This document shows, one piece after another, positions 35,408-46,442 of a DNA stretch of 64,000 bases (positions are counted from its first letter, which is position 1; each line of letters starts with the position of its first letter). Location of the stretch: the NCBI GenBank assembly GCA_948470475.1, contig OX419342.1, forward strand, positions 22,341,077-22,405,076, read 5' to 3'. Origin of the DNA: Galaxea fascicularis. Taxonomy: Eukaryota; Cnidaria; Anthozoa; Scleractinia; Euphylliidae. Under the pieces are notes generated by a model. That model was not told where the DNA came from. It saw nothing but the letters and a program-made list of their open reading frames with translations, and ran no database searches. Position numbers and translations under genes: made by a program.

Positions 35408-38400
35408 TTAAACTTCACATTGCCAGTAATGTATTGTACAAGACATCTTTGTTCCATTAGTTAAAATTGCTTTGCGTGTTCCAGAACACTTGCAGACATA
35501 GGCAGACAATCCGGCATGATAACTGAGTTCGTAGCTGAGGGCATCGTTTGAGTAGCACATGGCACTTATGATCTTTTTTCCCTGTATATACAATAAAGGA
35601 AACAAAACGTTCGACTGAGTTGCGTCATTCGTTTCTGCCATTCCAGCTCCAAGCTAGAAATGTCAGGAGACCTTTTTGTAGAGATCACCTCAGGGTCCTC
35701 CTTTTCAAATACGGTATACGGTATTTGAGTAAAGTTTTATTAAAGTATTATAAGAACGTCATTCTCTTTGAATCGAGGTCACTAACTCGAGGATTGCCTT
35801 TTTTTCGGAGCTGTTATAAAAAAAACTCTCTGCGAAAAAATCCTCAAAGCCTACCCATCACAATATCACCATTACTGTCAACACGAAGGACGGAATATTC
35901 GCAGGGAATGCCGTGGCAGGAAACGGTCGCGGGGATCAATTCGAATCGATTTGCCGGAACCAAAATTTGATCCCTGCCAATGGTTCCACGAAGTCAAACT
36001 TATTTGAAGTAGTGGGACCCGGAAACATGATTCGCCTGAAAAAAAATGTTTGTTTCCTTTGTGTGAACCATCAGTGACAATATTCCCTTTGAACATTTCC
36101 CTCGCGTGTGCCGACCTTTAGACACATAGATCATACCGTCTCTGTGCTCAATATTTGACTCAGATCAAATGATTCCTTCATTTTACAGTGTTGCCACGGG
36201 TGTGACGCTTATTTATAAGTTGTAGGAACACACCTCACGGTTCCCTTTCTGCCATATGCGGCACCGATAATCTCAAGGGAAATCGCTATCGCTAACATAT
36301 CATGACCAATGCTGTTTAATTTAGTACGGTAATTTAGGAACAGTAACATAAATCATTCATCTTACCCATGTCTCCTGTACGCTCACGTTACTTCTGGCAC
36401 TTGCACCTGGTTGTGCGTCAGCAGCATCCTTATGTCCGTAAGTACAGGAGCTGAAGTTTCCAGCACCTCTTGGACCTGGTCGACCTTGGGATCCGGGAGG
36501 ACCTTGCGGTCCTCTTGTACCATTATGACCAGGGGGTCCCATAGACCCTGGTATCCCTGGAGCCCCGGTTGCCCCGGGTGCCCCTGTTGAACCGGGTAAT
36601 CCAGGTACACCGTCACTGCCATTAAAACCACGAGGACCTCGCGGCCCCGTAGAACCATTCCGTCCTGGTGGTCCGGGCATTTTTCTGATGTTTGCCTGAA
36701 AAAATTCAAAGAGAGTTAATAGTAATTATAGGGACAACTCTAAGTTATCAAGTGAACGTTCAACCAGTTTCAGACAACAAATATTTTAAAAGCTATTGTT
36801 CACGTTTAACGTTTCAGCATCTGTTTCCTCAATATCTTAGGAATCTCGTCAGCTCAATTGGAAAATTAGTCCTTTTAAACCTTTCTCTTAGCCCCACCCA
36901 CCCCTAACTCCCGCTTCCCACCACCTAGATCCTTCACTGATTGCTCTGTTTACAAGGATACCTTTATCACAACAAGTGGATTCCGAAATTAGACCTCGAC
37001 ACGTAATCTCCTCGGTTTAATAAAGCTTCAAGATTAAGACTCTGGCGCAGGATGACAAGGATTCAAATGGATTGCATCTTGAAAAAATTGGGCCATATTT
37101 ATCAAGTTCCCTCTTTAGCTGTGAAACAATAACCAAATACAGGTGTTTCGAGTTTCAGAAAATGGGTTGATATCTCTTTTTTGTTGTTCTACTGGCATTT
37201 TGGTTATAAGCATCTGGTGCTTCATTCCGGATCTCCCATACATGGAAATCACCGTCATCATCTAACATACCCCCTTTAACTTCTTCCGTCTCACTGATAG
37301 TGATCACCATCTAACATCTCCTTCCCATATCACTAGTTTGTCAAGCATACAGGACATGAGAATACAGGAAATGATCACCAGTGATTAATTGAGTTAACGT
37401 TTATTCAAATTCTCCCAACATGTATAATGAAATATGTGAGAACTGTAAGGAGAATACGCATGTTGATCATGGGAATTTAATGGAAGTGTTTAATACTGGG
37501 GGGTGGTGGTGACAACTCTAAAAAGGCCTGTTTCGGGGGGGGGGGCTATATCGGGAGAAAAACAAAATTCTTCCGGGAATCGGAAGACTGGGGAATTTTT
37601 TTTGGGAAATATAGCATACTTCTAGGATATTGCAGAAAAACGAGCGAAGTTTGACATTTTTACCAGAAGGTCACCGAAAAAAATCGGTAGGATCTTCTAA
37701 ATTTCCGGGAGGACTTAAAATAACAAGTTAAGTGTTACTCAAACGTTTGTTATTGTTGTCGACTTGTCAGCCCCCGTTAATACCAGTTATATTAACAAAC
37801 TCGACATTTCTCCCAGAATCAGGGAGTTTACAACATCGTTCCAGAAAAGCATTGGCCAAGCTCAGCACCTTTGCTCGTACAGTTTTATGGAAGACTGCGA
37901 ATGCAGTTCCGCCCTCCCCTCTCCCTAGCATCCAACCTCGTTCCCAGGACCTTTCCCTTCGCTTTGAAGGGAAAGGTCCTGGGAACGAGGTTGCCCAGCA
38001 TCGTTCTCGCGCAACATCATGTAGATTACTCACCAACTTCCCCTGGAGGAGTGTGACATTTTTAGACAGTTGACGGATGGTGTCTTCGTTATTACTTTGA
38101 AAGGTGTCTACCTGAACATTTCGTTCTCCTGACGACCGCTTATCTAAAAAATTAACAAAACACACTATCATTACGAATGGTTAGGTCTTGCCTAAAAGGA
38201 GAAAGAAAAACAAAAACACAAACAACAACAAATGGCAAGAACTCCACGGTTGTACGTTATCGTATTTTATTTGGCTGAAACCTTCAATTAATGACAATAA
38301 TGGGAGCGCATTCCTTTGAAAGACTCCTTTGATAACACATCTGAATGCCCAACCAATAGTGAAGGGATCTAAATTGTTTGTCATTTGGTAAGTTTATATA

Positions 38401-41400
38401 ATTTGGAACCGATTTCGCAGAGATCGATTCCGGATATTTGTCACTGCTTTGGCCTTAAAGTATGTTAGGAGTCCAGGTGTTGGAAGCTGGCTAGACGCTA
38501 CACCGATTTAATTTGTCGCACCGCCTGGCGCCGGTATATTTATAGTAATGGTTTCCTTTCACATTCTAAATGGGTTCAAAACATTGCAAAGCATAGTTAT
38601 GCCGAAAAAACTTAATACGACCCATTGAATCCCATCAAATCCGCAAACTAAGGATCTACGTGTTTGGCCACGGCGGTGCATGGCCGGTGAGCACCGCCTC
38701 ACTAGACACGCAATAACCAGGATAACTCTGCTAGACGCTACACCAAATTGGAGGCAGGATGGCCGTCTAGTGGTCTAGGGCGCTGGATTTCAATGCGGTG
38801 ACTCGTTCAAATCCCGCTCTTGCCACTAGCTGGTGTTGTTCTGGGTTCTTGCCTGGATCAGCTCCTCGGTCATCCTTGTAAATAGCCAACTGGTCTGCCT
38901 CCCGCCAGTTGGGATTCTTAACTCTGTTGTGTTGTGTTCATTTGTATTATTTGTTTCATTGTCCCTGAAAAGCCCCTCTAGGGGAGTGGTCATTTAAGTC
39001 TTTATTTATTTATTTATTTATTTATTTATATATTTTTTTAATTCATTTGTCGCACCGCCTGGCGCCGGTATATTTATCGTAAAGGTTTCTTTTCACATTC
39101 TAAATGGGTTCAAAACATTGCAAAGCATAGTTATGCAGAAAAAACTTAATACGACCCATTGAATCCCATCAAATCCGCAAACTAAGGATCTACGTGTCTG
39201 GCCACGGCGGTGTATGGCCGGTGAGCACCGCCTCACTAGACACGCAATAACCAGGATAACTCTGCTATGTAAAAGAGGTTGTATATAAGATTTCGTACTC
39301 TGTGTGTGTTTGGCCTGAGGAGGTGTATCACATTCAGCATCAATTATTCTTTGAATGGGATCAGCCAGCCAATCTCGTACGTCATGAGGTACAAGACCTG
39401 AAAATGATTTGCTTGACGGAGAATATAGAGAAATTGCGAGCTACATGTTGGCGACAAAAGTGTTGGCAGTGGTGAATAAGCCTAGAGGTGTTTTTCGTTA
39501 CTTTTATTTTATTTATTTATTTGCTCAGGTGCATCCACTTTAGCAGGGCTAGTTTTACTATTACAATTAAAGGTAGTCTTTTCAAGTTATTAGTGTCAAC
39601 CAAGTGCATTTTGAGAAACAAATTCGCGGCAGAATTGCCTGATCGAATTGAAACCTTTCATATTTAAGTGACGCAAAGTAACCGGCAACCAAATGCGGAA
39701 TTCTTCAGGTTTAAGTTAAAGCATGAAACGACAACAATCGTTTTCTTTGATACACGATGATGAATTGTTAGCCAATACCTGACTATTACCTGACAACCAT
39801 ACCTGACTATTCACAGCGACCGGAAATAAGAAAAGGAGTCACTCAACACGAGCAGTATTTCAACCCGGCTTAAACCGGCTCACTCCTCAATAGTTAACCC
39901 TTGCTCAAAATAGTTAAAAAAGAATAAAAGAAATTGAAAAGACATAAAAAAGTAACGTAACGTCAGAGTTAAAAACAACAATAGCATCAACTAACAAAAA
40001 TGAAAAACAAATTAAAACAAGAAAAACAACAACAAAAACAGAATCGCAACTCCCCCAACAAAAATATCAAATGTCTTTGGTATAAATAAAACTGAGAAAA
40101 GGAGATTATTACAAACTGAACTTAAAGGAAACAAGACAGTCCCTCCCGGCTTTCAGAGTAAATAACTCTTGAACGTCATAACAAGCTGCATCATCAGGAA
40201 AGACTGTGATCGTGAAACACAGCACAAACCAGAGAACTTTGGGAATCAGTCAAAACCTCTTTTGATCGACCTTTCATCACTGTCTCCATTTTCCATCCTT
40301 TTCATTTCCTCGGAAAGTTCAAAGTTCTGTTATTCATATTTGCAGCTTGAATATCTTGTTCTTGTAGGCAGTTCGTGAGGGTTTATATCAAATGGAACTC
40401 TCAAAACGCTTATCCTCTGATAGACGGTTCATCAGCAGCTCCAGAAATCAACGCTTAACAAGTTTTTTTTAAAAATAAAAACAAGATTTATTTATCTATA
40501 CATAACTATTTTATCTGACTCTCACTTCTAGAACCAGCAACGCTAGTGACCTTGCAATGGCTGATGATGTCTCAACAAAAATTAAAATAGATGGTCTTGC
40601 TGTGCTGTTCTCATAGCCGTGTCTTTGTACATACAGTAATTATCACGCATGCCTGAAGATTTTCTAGCCGCTTCTTCTCTCTGTATGAGGGCTGTATGAC
40701 TATCGATGGAAAAACTTTGTCTTTTTTTATACTGCTTTATCCTTGGACGTTACAAAAAACAGAGGAAGGGAGGCAATTTATGCAGAGGCTGATTTCTTTG
40801 ATTCTAGCCTCTTTGTGTAAGTATTTTAGACAAAAGAAGGGAAACACTGCCACTGGTGACCTTAGCGAGGGCCTATTTGGCTCAAACCGTGCGATCAAAA
40901 GCAAGGGTGTTCTTTGGTTACAGATGCCTGGTTGGCAAAGTCGTGTTTCCAATAACCACTGAGCGAAATTTTTGCACTTATAAATGTAGTTGTACCGGCT
41001 TAGGTATTACTCGCAAAACACCCTTTTCTCACAAAGCTTTGGTACAGTGTTCCTTTTTTTGTTGGAAAATCGACCTGTTCAGTACAGACACGCACCCGGT
41101 ATGAGCTCCAGGTATAGACGTCTTTACCACGTAATCGAATTGCCACTGTAAGTAACTAAATAATATTTAATAGTCTGAAATAAATCTGTTATACTGAGTA
41201 TTTACCCATTCTAATCAATTTGTATTCACTCTGTGTATGAATTTATATGAATAAATGAGAGAAATATGGCTAATGTCTTTGTCAGTGATTTTGAAAGATC
41301 GAAGCTCTGTTTCGTCGTGGTTTAGACCACGCGCCATAATTACAAACATGAAACTCTGACTTTTTTTGGCTACCGTAATATAATTTTATGTGTCAAACTG

Positions 41401-42386
41401 TGAATTCTGTCGCTTCACGCTGTTGTGAGCAAACTATTCAAACGTACGCATATATACTTACACGACAAAGGGAACAAAGTACATGGTGTACAAAGGTTGT
41501 CGTGTATCAGTAACACTTTGTGGTTATTGCATTGCACGTGACCGACATTTTTAGGGTGGAGGAATTTTTTACCGAACAAGCGGAACCAGTTTTTCTGTTT
41601 ACATCGCATTCTATTTCAGCCGAACCTCGTGACAACCTAACGAGAAAAACAAGAACCTCTCTTCCGGTTTTTATCGTGTCTAGAAACTGAAAAAACCCGG
41701 AAAAGATGACACCTAAACTTTGACTCAAGATGGTAAGATCAGAAAAGGAAAGATGTACACAGGATCCACAGGGAGACGGAGAAAGAACGCAAGACAGTAC
41801 AGGGGTTTCAGAAACGTTTCCTTGAGAATGTCGTGTTTGCGAGCAAGGACAATTTCGATTTCTCACTTAGCTCTTACTTGTGAGTTCCGAAATGTTTGTT
41901 AGCTAACCATAATTAAAGGCTTTATCCTTTCCATTTATTGCGTAAATCCAGAAAAAAACCAAACAAAAACCCACCTTCTTTTTGGTCTCTGAAGAAAATA
42001 TCACTCCCGTTGAACATGCCAACGTTGTAAAAGATAACGGTCGTAAACGCAAGAGAAGTGAGCGACATTACTGACAAGAAAACCAACCAGACAATGAGAC
42101 ATTTCAACCTCCGAGATGATTTCCTCTTTGGTGGTCTTTCAGTTACAACATCGATGTACATTGGTTCAAAATTGTCCTTGCTTCCTTTCCAAAGGCTACT
42201 CGTGCTCATCGTTAACGCAGTGACGTCAAGGAATCCTGTTCCCCTTGATAAGGCAGAATAGTAATTTTCCTGGTCAGATGAAGTAATAGCCCTTTGAGGC
42301 AAGCACTCGCTGTAGTTATTTTCTGGTCTACCCGGATTCATGTTTCTCATGTCTATGGAATAAACGTGTTGCCTTGGTTCATTCAA
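35408..42386 (-). CDS. Type II membrane collagen-like protein (family member A), four exons
   Basis: Exons in coding order: 41975-42386, 38034-38143, 36366-36695, 35408-35581; donors GTGGGT, GTGAGT, GTAAGA; phases 1, 0, 0; total 1026 nt (341 aa plus TAA). Order: cytoplasmic tail 1-93 with three Tyr motifs (YSEC, YSAL, YIDV) and a basic stop (KRKSSRRLK); TM about 94-119 ([19 protein letters not shown]); short stalk 120-181 with heptad-like [12 protein letters not shown]; 24 collagen triplets (about 182-253); NFSSC hinge; 57-aa C-terminal module with MCYSNDA, CKCSG and [10 protein letters not shown]. The stretch RGFNGS plus GVPG occurs in both A and B, so they are paralogues. The stalk is much shorter than in B. 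Intron 1 holds a SINE within a tandem duplication; intron 2 holds a hairpin. Function unknown; a surface trimer that binds a ligand is inference from layout. Confidence 0.88.
37933..37993. repeat. Perfect 28-bp-arm hairpin in intron 2 of gene A
   Basis: The left arm 37933-37960 (CAACCTCGTTCCCAGGACCT...) is exactly complementary to 37966-37993, with loop GCTTT. The fragment CCTGGGAACGAG also occurs at 32684-32695, so the arm belongs to a dispersed family. Confidence 0.9.
38490..39266. repeat. Two tandem copies of a 240-bp unit, second split by a SINE
   Basis: Unit 1 runs 38490-38731 and unit 2 38731-39266. Both start GCTAGACGCTACACC and share TTTGTCGCACCGCCTGGCGC through CAATAACCAGGATAACTCTG with only a few differences. 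In unit 2 the SINE at 38750-39042 interrupts the sequence between CACCAAATT and AATTCATTTGTCG. The unit itself has no recognised identity. Confidence 0.88.
38750..39042 (+). mobile_element. tRNA-derived SINE, copy 2
   Basis: Same body as the SINE at 10196-10471 (CTAGCTGGTGTTGTTCTGGG, CTCCTCGGTCATCCTTGTAA). The A-box is altered (GGCCGTCTAGTGGTCTAGG); the B-box GTTCAAATCCC is kept. It ends in a (TTTA)n tail. AATT on both sides is a possible target duplication. It has an added segment (AAAAGCCCCTCTAGGGGAGT) before the tail that copy 1 lacks. Confidence 0.88.
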
Positions 42387-45316
42387 GGTAAGAGGTGATC
42401 TGACTAACCAGTGATGCCAACGATGGTAAATATTGGTTTACCGAGTAATGGAGACGCTGTTATACATTTCCCGCCCTTGACATCACTCAACCGGCGACTG
42501 AATGAGCGCGACCGGTTGGACGGTAGACAAAAAAATGTAAACACATCGTATTTTTAGTGACTCAATGCGTGCATGTTTGTAGGTGGTATTGCGTGCTCAG
42601 AATCCACTCTTACTGTATCTTCCACTTATCGTAGTCCAATAATTATTTTTTACCCTTTAAATGCAATGAGTCATAGTTAAAGTAACAAATAAGAGTAAAA
42701 ACTAATAAGAATTTAATGAATCCATGATTACTGTAGTTTCAACGATACCATCAGTTTTTCCTCGTTTACTGAATTTTCTCAGCCACCTAATGCGACTTGT
42801 CACCAGAGATTTAATGACGGAATGTTTTCATTACGGTTCATTCTTTTCCTGTTGGCCTGTTTTAAGTTTAAACACATGCCCGGAAGATTTAACAACTAAG
42901 CCCTTCGTATGTGTTTTTTAGGTCTCCAACAAGTCGAACTAATCACAAATGCAGGTGTGATCAAGAAAGAGGGTTTGTGTGCAAAGAAAACAATATGAAG
43001 TGTCTTGGTGTGTTCCCGATTAGTTCATTTTTATTACTTAGTTGCAAGTGTCTAATTAGAAATGAATACTTGTTGGTTTAAGGTGTTCAATTCAAAGCCT
43101 TCAAACGCTGGACAATTTTAGACATTTTCTGCCTGAGCTATTCTGTAATCTTTTCTGTAGGGTCATTATGTATCTTTGTTGGAGCGTGCACGTCATTCAG
43201 GTAACAAAACTGGTCATGGGTAGTTGACGTGTGAATTCCAAAAGAAATTGACTCCAAACCAATTTAAGAAAACTACGCATTTTCCTCAGCCTTTTTACTT
43301 CATTCTGCCAAGAAAGCAGTATGGAAAAATTCTCTTTGGCTACTCCTTTGGGTTTTTTTTGAGACTGATATAAACAATATTTCACGTATGATAAAAACGG
43401 ACGATAAGTGAACAATTTGTATCGTTTATTTGGGGGCCTTGTTTCGTCTATGTTATCCTACAATCATAATCTGAAACGTACAATTTTTTCCTTAAGTTAT
43501 ACGATCAGCGTTACAGACGTTCTCTTGGCAGTTCAGAAAGCCCTGTATGTCTCAGTCACCCCAGATACTAGTTTAAGTGGCAGACGCTACATAGGAGCAA
43601 ATGAAAAGCCTTTTCACAACTGGCCATCACGAAGATATACTGCGCGGTGTGAAATGTTTGTTTCAAATTGAGGCCAACAAAGGACTTAGATTAGAGGTTT
43701 CTTTTTCAGTGTTATTTCAGGCCGTACTCTGTCCTACAGTTTGATTCTTTAGCAGTGGCATCTTCTTTGATCTGCTGATTAAAATGATGAAAATCCAATG
43801 AGGAAATTTTTACCATCAAGGTGCAGTTTCCGGAATGTTGAATTAATTTAAATGGGTTCAAAAAACTTGTATGACCTGTTCGTCATTCAGATTTAGGTCG
43901 AGAGTATTCTTAAACTTTCGGTTTTGTTTTCATCACAGTCTGCAAAATTAAAACTACACAGCACGGTCAGTATAATTATTGAATCGATCGAAAATCTCAC
44001 CCACAGAAAAAATCCGCACCATCATACACCCCCCTTTCCTCCACTCCCCCCCCTTGCATTTGCAACGGGCCACACGCCTAAGCTTGTCTGTAGATTTTAC
44101 TCAGATTTATTTTAAAATCCCATTGGCACCGTTTTTTTTTAGGCAAGTTTCAGTATATTGATAAATGAAATCACCTGAGAACGCAATTGCAAGGCTGCGT
44201 GCATTGCGGTTTTGAAAGGATGGAAAGGGGTCGTCTGCCGCTGAACTTAAAAGTCCTTAAAAGAGAAGGGGCTCCTTTGGAAGTTTTCAGTTAACAAGAT
44301 CGATTAAGGTGTAGATGGATGCCGCCACCCCACGATTTTAACGTTCAGGTCTAATCAGTTTATTTCTTGCCGTGTTTAAATAAAGTATATTGTGCTGTAT
44401 CATATGAAATAAGTGTTTCTTTCTAGTCCGCCTGCTATGTCTGATGCGAGAATGAAATCCGACAGTGCAGGGGTGACTATCATGGCACTGTTTATCATCA
44501 TAAAGCGGCTCTCTGAAGATAATCCCCTGATTGGTCATTTCGAGGTCATTAAAAGGAAATAAACAACGCAATCCTTTTTGATGGTGCTGAAGGTCTTAAT
44601 TTTGTTTTTTTTCAAGTTCACCTTTGGGCTCTTTATAGATAAAGCTAGATAATTTTACACACACCAGCCAGGAAAAAACGCAATCAAATTCCTTTCTGCT
44701 TAATTAGGAAATAATTTGAATGAAGGTTCATGCCGCAGTTACCTCAATTGCAGTTGAGACATATTGGATCTTTCACTGCCGAATGCTAAATTCAAAACAA
44801 AGAATAATTTTGCAAACTGAGACAGTTTGCGGTAACTGATTAGTCACCGTTCTCTAGATCTTGATTTCATGAATGGTCACACTGTAGGATGTCATTGACA
44901 GTCATGCCAAAGGAAACCAGTTTGTACAGCATATGTAAACAGTACCACAGGAAATAATTGTCCTAGAGCTTTCATTTTATTGGTCAACAGTTTAGGATTC
45001 CTCGCGTTAAGTTCAGGCAACTCTTAGAACCAGCTTGTACAGTGTCAGTAAACAACACTGACAAGTTTTGCTCAATACCTTTCATTTCGTTAGTTTTTAC
45101 TTACTACTCTAACCTTTAAAAAGGTAATTATTTCAAGACTTGACTGTCAGTGTCTCGGCGCGGGAGAAAAAAAGGAGCAAAGGTTAAATCCAAGCTGCTT
45201 AGCTTTAATTGAAAGGAAATTCCAACTTAAGCACTGTGTACTTCGACCTTGACTTTAAAAGTTCCTTTTTTCTTCAACTTGGTCCTATTTACGTGCATCA
45301 TTGTGCTCACATAACT

Positions 45317-45512
45317 TTCACGGAGATATATGAACCCAAAATTGACCAGATCCCAACTTCACGGGTTCAATCCCCGTTGAATTCCTAAATTTTTTTTTTC
45401 AGGCTTCTTAACGCAATTGTAAAAATTGCGATCACAACTGCGACGATCATTCTTCATTTGATTTCACATCCGCAGTTCACATATGATTTCTTTCATTCAT
45501 TTGCATTATTCA
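45317..45512 (+). mobile_element. SINE-like repeat with B-box and (TTCATT)n end
   Basis: ACGGGTTCAATCCCC (about 45361-45375) is a good RNA polymerase III B-box. It is followed by a T run, CGCAATTGTAAAAATTGCGA, TGATTTCACATCCGCAGTTC, and TTTCATTCATTTGCATT at the end. Sequences of this kind are common in anthozoan genomes (recollection, not checked). Confidence 0.6.
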
Positions 45513-45736
45513 GAAACACTTTTGTCGCCATATGGTATCGCCGCAGCGAAAACTGGTACAGCAACAAAAATTGTGGTGTTGTGCGCCAAAACTACAAGAA
45601 ACGTTCTATTATTCTGACAAGATAAGAGACCTTGTCGTAGCCGGTCTCGGAAAGCAACGGACGCGGCAGACTGGACTGCCATAATGACATGAAATTTTGT
45701 ACCGTTAGAAGATCTTCTGTGATCTTCTTTCACAAA

Positions 45737-45857
45737 TAGCTAACATACCTACATTTGAGAAGGCATTTAGTAATAATATTGTGAGTGCGTTACCCCCAGA
45801 AACTATTGGAAAGCTGAATTATGGCACGAAGCCGAACCGTCATGATGCTCTAAAGGT
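45737..45857 (+). other. Possible isolated coding exon
   Basis: After a CACAAATAG acceptor the frame NIPTFEKAFSNN ... KLNYGTKPNRHDALK is open and ends at AAG|GTAAAA, a usable donor. Composition is more protein-like than the surroundings. No partner exon was found nearby and no family was recognised. It could be chance. Confidence 0.25.
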
Positions 45858-46442
45858 AAAAGCGTTATTTATCATCTTTTGATTCCTTAGTACTTCTTCA
45901 CTGGTCAATAATTCTGGGTGCTCAGTTGTTTTTTCTACAGACAAAAAAATAACTAAGCTTAAAACTCAAGGAAACAGACTCCTTGTAAGAATTGTAATTG
46001 AATCACTCAGTTCCGCTGTGCTCAACTTTTTCCAAATCTGAGCATATTTGTGAGTTGAGACTACTTTGAAAAGAGGAAGGAGTTGCACATTTATTAAATG
46101 AACTGTTTCAAGGTTGAAAGGAAGGTTCATGACGCCCGTATAACGACTATTTCAAATTTTTCAGCTTGTGTACAATTTTCGTGGTCTTAAGTTGTCAGAC
46201 TAAAATATAAAATTCATTTTTTCCGTGTGGTATTCTTGGTTTTCAGTCACGTGATCAGCGGCCATATTGGTTCAATGAAATGAAAGAAAGTATTTGCATA
46301 AAAATAGAATTCAATTCCCAGAAGGTTAGCCTTGTGCACCAACATGGCCGCCATTCCATTGTTTTTGTGCACCAACATGGCTGCCGTGACGTCACATGCA
46401 AACCAGCACAGCATTTGGGTTGCTTTTTCCAAGCGACGCATC

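Noticed and set aside
35868..36100. Extra exon of gene A between collagen and terminal exon
   Set aside because: There is an acceptor-like TTTTTTTTCAG, but the frame hits a stop, no donor fits, and joining 36366 to 35581 keeps phase as in gene B.
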